A stretch of DNA of 64,000 bases from Petunia secreta (taxonomy: Eukaryota; Streptophyta; Magnoliopsida; Solanales; Solanaceae): NCBI GenBank assembly GCA_029990175.1, contig JARKIP010000065.1:3290501-3354500 (forward strand). Reading direction: 5' to 3'. A program made the position numbers and the translations under genes. The notes under the pieces were generated by a model. It had not been told where the DNA came from and did no database searches. It saw nothing but the letters and a program-made list of their open reading frames with translations. Shown here piece after piece: positions 56,051 through 64,000 of the stretch (its first letter is position 1; each line of letters begins with the position of its first letter).

Positions 56051-56721
56051 AAAAAAACATACATAGGGATTATCTAATACATTGCTTGGAAATATCGGGA
56101 TGTTCAACCGCATAAAATAATGCAACCTCTTTGAGCACTCAGACCTAATAATTACCTCAGTTACCTAACCAGCCAGAACAACTGGAGGCACAACACATGC
56201 TGCCTCCGAAACATACTTTATTGTGGCAATATTAAGAACTGGAACAAGAGCTCTCTGAGATCGAACATCTCCATCTGTGGCAACCTGATAAGCTGCCTAG
56301 CGAATCATAGATTCTTGCGGTATCTGCGTCGCCAAGATTCTCATAAAAGCATCATAGAGAGCCAAGGGAACCAAAAGGCCCTGATCCATTGCCCATCGCG
56401 AGCTCGTATGGGTGGGACCTCTGTAACTAGGTCGTCAGTACGATAAAAAACTCTCGGGGCTTCGTCAGTGCTAGCCCCAAGCTAGACTGCTTCGTCTTGA
56501 ACTCATACTGTTTGCTGATTTGTTGCACAAGGATTTCATAATTACCACGAAGGAATTAACGAAAATACTTTTGCATCCAAGACCGACGCACTATCAGAAA
56601 AGAAGGAAGTGAAACTTCCTAAATGCCATCATAGCCTCTCGTGGATAAGTACGGACGTCTACGTACCCATCAGCGAGACTCTACTAGACACTGTCTTAGT
56701 CTGGATAGACTCTAAACTGGG

Positions 56722-56734
56722 CTCTGATACCAAC
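56722..56734 (-). promoter_or_regulatory. Initiator-Met primer binding site of element 2
   Basis: On the minus strand TTGGTATCAGAGC follows the LTR directly. TGGTATCAGAGC is complementary to the 3' end of plant initiator methionine tRNA, the usual primer of this lineage. Confidence 0.88.
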
Positions 56735-59170
56735 TAACACGACTCGGAATCTGGTTAGGTCGTGCGGGCATCCGACATCCTCCCCTAGACCCGTCGGGCG
56801 AATCCTTACCAATTAAATCAGGAAAATAAATATAACAATTCACAAATAAGGATAAGACTTAAAAAAAAACACACATATACTGATACCTCTAAGCTGTATA
56901 AAAGAAATTACAGCTGACTACCCAACATACTAGGTTTAGGGCTATCCAGACTAAACATCTAAGAGTACAAAAGAAGACACATACCTCCTGAAGGGAGCAA
57001 AATGCAACTGAAATAACAACCAATAAACTGGTGGCCATCCGGAATAAAAGCTGGCTCATCCTGACAGCTGAAGTCGTCTTCGCTCCTTCACAACGTGGCG
57101 AACTCAATCCTAGAGGGAACCTGCCGAAACAAAATAGATAGATAAGAAACAAACAGCAAACAAGGGTGAGTCAAAAAGACTCAATAAGTGGGGCAGACTA
57201 GCCACCTCAAAGAATAGGATAGCTAGCCAGGGAGAAGAAACAGATAAAAAAAATTTCTCTTAGTTAAATTATAAATAGGCAGAGCCAAATAACAACTGGA
57301 AACACGTATGAAACCATAAACTAAACTAGGGATACGAGCCAGAAACATATCAACAAATAAGAAATGCACATATAAGCAGGACAATAGTCATGTACCGTAA
57401 GTCTACACAATGGTATGAAATGAGATGAAATGAAATGAAATGTGATGTAAAGGGTCATATGTGCCCGTAATCCCATCCCGAAGCGGAATACTCCCTGCAT
57501 TCGAGGGGAATCCAATCTGGTAACCAACTGGAGCATAATACTCCTTCTCTTGGGGCGGAGTACTCTTGCACCCGATATAATATAAATAAGAGGCGGAATA
57601 CTCCTGCACTCTCCTGGGGCGGAATACTCCTGCACCCGATATAATGTAAAGCTGAGGCGGAATACTCCTACACTCAATATCTGACATAAGAGCGGAATAC
57701 TCCTGCTCCTGGGGCGGAATCCTCCTACCCTCAATGTGATACAATGGAGCGGAATCCTCCTGCTCCTGGGATGGAATACTCATGCACCAAATGATATGCA
57801 ATGTAATGCATATGAATGACATATAATGCATATGAATGCAGTGTAATGCAATAATAACCCTTCACCGGCGTGTGACTCTCATCGACAGCCGGGGCTCAAA
57901 TCCTCAATGCAATACCAAAAACAGGACATAACATATAATATACAATATAAATCCAAAGCTAAGGCATAATGAGTACGCCTATCGGCAGCTACACACGTTA
58001 GGAACACGTGGTAGAAAATCCACAAGGCCAGGTGCCTCCAAAAAAATGGATATAAACACTTACCTCTTCCAAAAGTTAGCTCTGCTAATCAACAACCACT
58101 TTATCTTTTGGTTTCATTGCCAAACGATCCCACTCTATTCAATAGGAAGAAAAATATATCAAATTAGGCTAAAGGCTTCATTCCTCACATCTTAGGGCAA
58201 TCCGGTTAGGAACCTGATACCCTATTTCCATACGCAATACGCAGGCCAGGCCTATGTACAGAGTTTATTTTCACATATAGAAAACCCTAAATAAATTACA
58301 TTTATATGTTGCCCATAATTCACTGAGTACAAATATATAATCAATTTCATTAGTGGGGTCCATTTGACCCTTTAAACTATTAATTGAACTTATTAAAACG
58401 ATGTCTAATATTCCAATTTTTCCCGTTAAAATATATTCAAACACACGTAATAAACTCAAATAATATATTAAGATCATTACCTGAATGTTTCAGGGTAAAA
58501 ATTCTATCTTTCTCCAGCTCTTTTCTCATTTTCTGGCATTTTTCTCTTCCTCCCCGTCATTTCATTTTCTTTCTGTTTCATATCCTTAATGCTATTGTTT
58601 CTGTATGTTATTACCTTCGTCCTGGACCCACCTCCTTTCTTTCTTTTTTCTTTTTTTTTGTTTTTTTTCTTTTTATGTTATTTTCTATTCGCAACGAAAA
58701 TTAAAACGGTACCCTGTGATATTCGAAATAATCCCAACTTTTGCATACAAGTTATAAAAAATATGTGTAACATACTTGCTAAGACGGATCTCAAATCGAA
58801 CTCTCGAAACTCAATATGCAAATTAAATAGAATAAAAATCAAATATTTAACTTTCGGCATTTTAGCGTAAACTTGCCGAACAACATCGAAATTTACTTTC
58901 GAAAGTTCACAAAAGTCATAAATAATCATACGAACCTAATGGCGCTTTCGGATTTTGAATCGGAGTTCATTCGCCAAAACCAAGCTCGAAAATCTCTTTT
59001 TAATATTTATCGACAATAAAAACTGAAACCTTCTTCCGATGCCTACTAAACAAGGTCTTATTTAGCTCAAATTTTACAGACAGGTCCTAATGGACATTAC
59101 AAATATTTTAAAACTATCTACACGCCAATCGAAGTCCTAACTTCCGAAACGACTACTTAAGGTCGTTTCA
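56735..59170 (-). repeat. Element 2 5' LTR
   Basis: 2,436 bp, read leftward from TGAAACGACC (59170) to GTGTTA (56735, one change from TGTCA). Its hairpin-repeat array lies at 57478-57790. It is followed by TTGAT (59171-59175) and the resumed LTR of element 3, making a head-to-head junction of two related LTRs. Confidence 0.92.
57478..57790. repeat. Hairpin-repeat array in element 2 5' LTR
   Basis: Same array as 34043-34351 in the sister LTR. Some units decayed in one LTR are intact in the other. For example the GAGGC/GCACTC unit at 57590-57611 has the paired GGA arm that is GCA in the 3' LTR, and the GGGGC/GCACCC unit near 57616-57637 is intact where the 3' copy has changes. Others are decayed only here (57530-57550). 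Confidence 0.78.
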
Positions 59171-59175
59171 TTGAT

Positions 59176-60258
59176 ATATTTTTTCTGCTTATTAAATAGA
59201 GCGTGATCGTTTGGCAGTGAATTCGAAGGACAAAGCGGTTGTTGAGTAGCAATGTTAACTTTGGAATAAGGTAAGGGATTATATTCATTTCTTTGGTGGC
59301 CTTTGGCCTTGTTGATATTCTACCACGTGTTCCTTACATGTGTAGCTATCGATAGGTGTACTTATTATGCCTTAGCTTTGGATTTACATTGTATATTATA
59401 TGTTATGCCCTGTTTTTGGTATTGCATTGAGCATAGGAGTATTTTGCTCCAGCTATGAGCTTGATATGTACTTCCCGGTAGTCGATGAGAGTCCTGCGCC
59501 GCTGAAGGTTATTGGTGCATATACTTCTAGGTAGTCGATGAGGATCTCATGCCGGTGAAGGGTTATTATTGCATATATCTCCTTGTAGTTGATGAGGGTC
59601 ATGTGCCGGAGCTAAGTGTCTAGCACATGTGACCCCATTGCATCATTATACATTCATTTCATACTTTTATATGTACTTTCTAAGCTGTATGGATTTGTTG
59701 CATTGATTATTTATGAATGACTTATCTAGGTGACTGCTATGGCTTCTGTTTTCCTGGCTAGCATAGGTATTTCTCGAGGTCGCTAGTCTATCTTTACTTA
59801 TTGAGTACTTATGGCTCACTCCCTATATGTTCTTGTGCTTTCTTTTCATTCGGCAGATTCTGCTCCAGGACCCAGCCAGCCAGCCATGTCGTGATTGAGG
59901 AGCAGTACGTTTCCAGCTGATTACGGTGAGCCATCTTGTCCATTGAGGCCACCAGCTGTAGATATCATAGTTTATCTTACTTTTGCTTCCTTTGGGAGAT
60001 GTTTATATCTTTTGGACTTCATAGATGTCTGATCTGCAAACCTCTAAACCTGTGTATTTTGGGTAGTCAGCTGTATTATTCAGACATCTTGTATATATGT
60101 CTATCCTTGGGAATTATCTTATTGTGTTAAGGTTTTTACTTTTCTTTCAAGGTAATTCAACGCCATTTATATCGATTCAGTCAATAGAGTTCGCTCGACA
60201 GGTATAGATAAGGCAGTCGGGTGCCCGCACGGCCTAGCCGAGAATTTGGATCATGTCA
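59176..60258 (+). repeat. Element 3 5' LTR, piece 3
   Basis: It resumes with ATATTTTTTCTGCTTATTAAATAGAG after the TTGAT copy and ends GATCATGTCA. It matches, in opposite orientation, the 56735-58160 part of element 2. At 59430-59640 it holds its own diverged repeats (GTAGTCGATGAGAGTCCTGC, GTAGTCGATGAGGATCTCATG, GTAGTTGATGAGGGTCATG), with one GAGCATAGGAGTATTTTGCTC unit still self-complementary at its ends. Confidence 0.85.
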
Positions 60259-60259
60259 G

Positions 60260-60272
60260 TTGGTATCAGAGC
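60260..60272 (+). promoter_or_regulatory. Initiator-Met primer binding site of element 3
   Basis: TTGGTATCAGAGC follows the LTR after one base. Same site as in element 2. Confidence 0.9.
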
Positions 60273-60479
60273 TTGGTTTAGAGTCTTTCCAAATCATGAA
60301 ATTTTCTAATAAAGTCTCGTTGATTGGGCGGAGACGTCCGTACCTATATACGAAAGGCTACGGTGGCAGTTAGGCAGTTTCCTTTCTTTCTGCTCTTATC
60401 GTGCATGTGTCTTTCTGTCTAATGTTTAATATCTTTCTAAAATCATTCACATTGAATGGTGAGAACGCATGCGACTTCT

Positions 60480-61513
60480 CCGTGAAATATGGAGGAGCTA
60501 GAGGCAGCAGGTATTGTGTCTCTAGTTGTTCAGGCTGGTCAGCCAGCCTAGGTAGCAGATTAGGCCTATAATCCGGTGAGGCTGCATTATTTTAACCGAC
60601 TTAATCCTCCGAAATTCTCTGGTTATATGTCAGATAAGCTCCGTGAGTTTCTTGATTGATGCCAGCGTTACTTGAGTATGTTGCTTTCCAGTTTGAGGGT
60701 CTAGCTTTAGCTTGGTGGACCGCACTCTAATCAGCTAGGCAGGGCTTGCCTAAGCCGGCCTGGAGTGAGTTCTCCCACCGATTCATGGAGAAGTTTCTCC
60801 CTCGCCGTCAGTATGATGAGAAAAGGAGGCAAGTTGAGAGGATTGGACAGGGTAACCTATCAGTCTCGGAGTATGAGCTTTTATTTTTAGAGATGTCCGG
60901 CTATGCTCCAGATCTTGTGCAGGAGCCCTTTCAGAGGGTCAGATATTTTATTGATGGGCTTTCTCCATATTTGTAGTCTTATATGGCTCGTGCGATTAAG
61001 GCCATGACATGTGATGTCGCCGTTGATTTTGCTAGGAGGTATGCGACATATCATAGATTGGAGGTGGAGGAGTTAGAGTGGGAGAGTAAGAGATCCCATG
61101 GTCCAGGGCATTCTAGTACCTCATATAGAGGTAGGAGTTATCAGCAGCAGAGTAGGCGTCCAGTCAGGCCAGTTCAGTTTCCAGCATATGGTTTTCACGA
61201 CGCACCAGGACCTCAACAGGGTCAGCCCCAGTTTCCTCCTAGCAGTCATCAGCAGTTGGTGAAGCGCCAGTATGGCTCGGGGTGTTTCGATTATCGTGAT
61301 CCAGGGCATCATAAGAGGGATTGCCGTTATCTTCATCAACAGGGTAGTTGTCCTTTCTCACGCCCTATAAGGCCTATGCAGCAGCAGCCTCAGGGTGCCC
61401 CTTCAGGGTCTCAGCCAGCTCGAGGTGCACCACCACCCAGTATAGGTCGTGGGTATAGTTTTGGTGGTCCCTCCAGAGGTGGATCTCAGGGTAGTAGTTC
61501 AGCTCAGCCATAG
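60480..61513 (+). pseudogene. Element 3 gag (Del/Tekay type)
   Basis: The capsid region reads PPKFSGYMSDKLREFLD near 60610-60657, then FSHRFMEKFLPRRQYDEKRR and a LSVSEYELLFLEMSGYAPDL segment. Stops at 60658 and 60976 break it, after which the same homology continues with AVDFARRYATYHRLEVEE and a Gln/Pro/Gly-rich tail. The zinc knuckle CFDYRDPGHHKRDC (about 61286-61327) has Tyr instead of the second Cys. It ends at TAG (61511). Confidence 0.82.
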
Positions 61514-62003
61514 AGACAACTATATGCATTGCCGGCCAGGCAGGATGCCGAGGCATCTCCAGCTGTTGTTACATGTAATCTCTCTATTTGTGGTCAAGAT
61601 GCATATTCTTTGGTGGATCCAGAATCTACATATTCATATATCTCTCCTTATTTTGCTTCAGGTTTTTATGTTGATTAATAAGTCTCCGTAATCTATTATG
61701 TGTTTCTACTCCAATCGAAGACACTATTATTGTGGATCGAGTTTATCCAGCTTGTACCATATCCTTTGGGGGACGTGAGACCCTGGTAGACCTTCTAGTT
61801 TTGGATATTGTCCACTTTGATGTCATTATTGGTATGGATTGGTTAGCATTGTGCTGCTGCCACTCTGGATTGTCATGCCAAGTCTATTCATTTATTTCTT
61901 CCTGGCTCAGCACCGGTGGGGTGGCAGGGTTCTCAATTGCCACCTATAGGGTGCGTTATCTCTTTTTTGCAGGCAAGGCTGATGATGAATAAAGGGGTGT
62001 TCA
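61514..62003 (+). pseudogene. Element 3 aspartic protease
   Basis: Homology runs from TCNLSICGQDAYSLVDPEST, where the family has a catalytic D-x-G-S/T motif; here Gly is replaced by Glu (DPES), so the active site is lost. The following frame (61732-61992) carries LVDLLVLDIVHFDVIIGMDW, the conserved flap and second-half strands of this protease type. Frame changes near 61680 and 61995. Confidence 0.72.
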
Positions 62004-62960
62004 GTGTATCTTGCCGTGGTTCGAGATACCATTATAGAGATTCCATCTCTCAAATTTGTTCCTGTTGTGAGGGAATTCTCTAATGTGTTTCCAGATGATC
62101 TCCCAAGACTTCCTCCCGATCGGGAGATCAAATTTTGCATTAATATAGTGCCAGTGACTCAGCCTATTTCTATCCCTTCTTATTGCATGGCTCCGTCAGA
62201 GTTGAAGGAGCTGAAGGAGCAATTGCAGGCTTTACTTGATAAGGGGTTCATTAGGCCGAGTATTTCTCTGTGGGGTGCTCCTGTTCTGTTCATAAATAAG
62301 AAAGATGGAACCACGCAGATGTGTATTGATTATCCACAGCTAAATAAGGTCACCATCAAGAACAAGTACCCCTTGCCTCGTATTGATGATTTGTTCGATC
62401 AGTTGGAGGGTGCCAGATTCTTTTCTTAGATCGACTTGCATTCTAGCTATCATCAGTTGAAGATTCAGGAGTTAGATATCCCAAAGACTGCTTTCAGGAC
62501 TCGTTATGATAATTATAAGTTCCTAGCTATGTCTTTTGGGCTAACTAATGCCCTTGCAGCCTTTAAGGATCTCATGAACCGAGTGTTTATGCAGTTCCTC
62601 AATTCCTTTTTCATTGTCTTCATCGATGGCATTCTTATTTATTCTCGTCTCCGTGAGGAGCGTGATTATCATTTGAGGGTGGTTCTTCAGATCCTCAATG
62701 ATCGTAATATATATTCCAAGTTCTCGACATATTAGTTTTGGCTTAATTCTGTGGCATTTTTAGGTCACGTGATATCTAGTGAGGGTATCAATGTTGATAT
62801 AAAGAAGATCGAAGCAGTACAGAAGTGGCCTCATCCTACCACTCCGATGGAGATTCGCAACTTCCTTAGATTGGCAGGTTATTATCGGAGGTTTGTGGAG
62901 AAGTTCTCCACTATTGCAGCTCTCCTGACTCGCCTGACCCAGAAGTCGGTTCAGTTTTGA
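62004..62960 (+). pseudogene. Element 3 reverse transcriptase
   Basis: Three collinear frames. First: FSNVFPDDLPRLPPDREI, then PVLFINKKDGTTQMCIDYPQ and VTIKNKYPLPRIDDLFDQL. A TAG at 62427 follows, then IDLHSSYHQLKI with the first catalytic Asp, FRTRYDNYKFLAMSFGLTNA, and FIDGILIYS, where the catalytic Asp-Asp pair has become Asp-Gly. After another stop near 62733 comes FLGHVISSEGINVDIKKIEA and the FLRLAGYYRRFV connection segment. Inactive by stops and by loss of a catalytic Asp. Confidence 0.88.
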
Positions 62961-63420
62961 TGGTCCGATGAGTGTGAGGGAAGTTTTCAGAAGCTCAAGG
63001 CTTTATTGACTTCAACTCCTGTTCTATCTCTTCCTTCTGGCACTGGTTGATTTGTAGTCTATTGTAATGCATCCCGTGTGGGTCTTGGTTGTGTTCTTAT
63101 GCAGTACGGGAGGGTGATTGCTTATCCTTCTAGACAGCTGAAACCGAATGAGAAGAATTATCCGACTCATGATCTAAAGTTGGCAGCTGTGGTCTTTGCT
63201 CTGAAGATTTGGAGGCACTATCTTTATGGTGAGCTGTGTGAGGTATATACCGATGAGAAGAGCTTGTAGTAACTTCTTTCTCAGGAGGATCACATGGCCG
63301 GCAGTGGAGGTGGCTTGAATTAATTAAAGATTATGATCTCACTATCCACTATCATCCTGGGAAGCCAAATGTTATAGCAGATGCTTTGAGCAGGAAGACT
63401 ATGGGCATCATGGCTTTTCG
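62961..63420 (+). pseudogene. Element 3 RNase H
   Basis: It starts with WSDECEGSFQKLKALLTSTP after a TGA at 62958. It then reads YCNASRVGLGCVLMQ, where the first catalytic Asp is Asn, and NYPTHDLKLAAVVFALKIW, where the catalytic Glu is Lys. YTDEKSL keeps the third Asp. It ends with YHPGKPNVIADALSRK, the standard end of RNase H. A stop at 63268 and one frame change break it. Confidence 0.82.
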
Positions 63421-64000
63421 TTATGCTGACATAAGACCTTTGGCCCGAGAGTTGTAGTCCCTAGGCTACTCCAGAGTGAGATTTATTCGCCTAGACTCCA
63501 GCCGAGTCTTGGCAGTATTGTAGCTGAGTCTTCCTTAGTTAGTCAGATTAAGGGAAGACAATTTGAGGAACCTCATTTGCAGGAGTTCCGTGGTCGTCCT
63601 AAGTGGAGGAGTTCATTCCTTTGAGCTTGAATCAGATAGTATTATTCAGTTTAATGGCCAACTACGTGTCCTTGATATCGGAGATCTGAGGGAATCAGTG
63701 CTCCGCGAGGCTCATAACTCGCACTATTCTATTCATCCTGGTATTACTAATATGCATCAGGATCTTTGAGAGCTATATTAGTGGAAGGGGATGAAAAGGG
63801 ATGTGTTTGATTATGTGTCTCATTTCTTGAACTGTTAGCAAGTTATGTTCGAGCATCGGATACTGGCAGGGTTAGCTCAAGCATTGCCCATTTTTGAGTG
63901 GAAATGGGAGAAAATCATGATGGATTTTGTAGTTAGTCTGTCGAAGACCCTGTGGCGCCATGATTCAGTCTAGGTCATTATTGACAGACTGACTAAATCA
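63421..64000 (+). pseudogene. Element 3 integrase, runs off the window
   Basis: The zinc-binding region reads LREAHNSHYSIHPGITNMHQ (first two His), then stops at 63767 and 63779, a MKRDVFDYVSHFLNC segment and another stop. The beginning of the catalytic core (IMMDFVVSLSKT, first Asp; VIIDRLTKS) reaches the end of the window. A chromodomain, expected at the C-terminus of this lineage, would lie outside. Confidence 0.82.

Larger units (their letters stand above)
33293..59170 (-). mobile_element. Element 2: second pol-less Del/Tekay-like element, with a nested 16.9-kb element
   Basis: LTRs at 33293-35778 (3') and 56735-59170 (5'), flanked by TTGAT at 33288-33292 and 59171-59175. Without the nested element the internal DNA is about 4.1 kb, or about 3.1 kb without a foreign-looking integrase fragment, the same size and layout as element 1. 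It has gag homology but no RT or protease of its own. The intact primer site (GTTGGTATCAGAGC on the minus strand) and two clean target duplications show that a pol-less form transposed at least twice in this window. Confidence 0.9.
31086..64000 (+). mobile_element. Element 3: Del/Tekay-like chromovirus-type LTR retrotransposon, incomplete at window end
   Basis: The 5' LTR starts TGAAACGGCC at 31086, continues to 33292, resumes at 59176 and ends TGTCA at 60258. It is followed by an initiator-Met primer site and a gag-protease-RT-RNase H-integrase order up to the window edge. The LTR is homologous to those of elements 1 and 2. It is interrupted by a hAT element (31817-33130) and by element 2 (33293-59170). 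The coding part is full of stops. Because it hosts both insertions, it is the oldest layer on this side of the window. Confidence 0.88.

Overview
The window is plant nuclear DNA from a retrotransposon-dense region. I infer a eudicot, most likely Solanaceae, from the LTR families; this is recognition, not proof. No complete host gene can be supported. Almost everything is a nest of transposable elements whose order of insertion can be read from perfect or near-perfect target-site duplications (TSDs).

Left half. A Del/Tekay-like LTR element on the minus strand (element 1) runs from 745 to 20588 (TSD AAAAT). It has LTRs of about 2.8 kb and only about 3.1 kb of internal DNA, with a gag remnant and no pol. 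Its 3' LTR is split by a plus-strand Tat-lineage Ty3/gypsy element (1378-12595, TSD TACAC). That element carries decayed gag, protease, RT, RNase H, a second archaeal-type RNase H and integrase, then a tRNA-Lys-like sequence, then a spliced gene on the opposite strand (8604-11378).

Middle. 20594-31085 is AT-rich. It holds a diverged local duplication, a 465-bp hAT-type MITE (21479-21943), a truncated Tat LTR (22880-23434), a CACTA arm (24580-25274) and a full-ended CACTA element (25278-30641, TSD ATT). The CACTA element has no recognisable transposase and contains a 4 x 136-bp tandem repeat.

Right half. A plus-strand Del/Tekay-like element (element 3) starts at 31086 and leaves the window at 64000. 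Its 5' LTR is broken twice: by a 1.3-kb hAT element (31817-33130, TSD AGTTATGG) and by element 2 (33293-59170, minus strand, TSD TTGAT), a second pol-less copy of the element 1 family. Element 2 is in turn split by a 16.9-kb gag-only Tat/Ogre-like element (37432-54323, TSD CTCAC) with 4.5-kb LTRs. Element 3 resumes at 59176 and encodes gag-protease-RT-RNase H-integrase full of premature stops.

How the parts relate. Two LTR families here (elements 1 and 2, and the 16.9-kb element) keep LTRs, primer sites and gag but lack pol, so they would need enzymes from relatives; element 3 represents the pol-bearing relative of the first family. The most unusual signal is an array of short repeats in the LTRs of elements 1 and 2 that fold as hairpins whose outer arms differ between units yet remain complementary.
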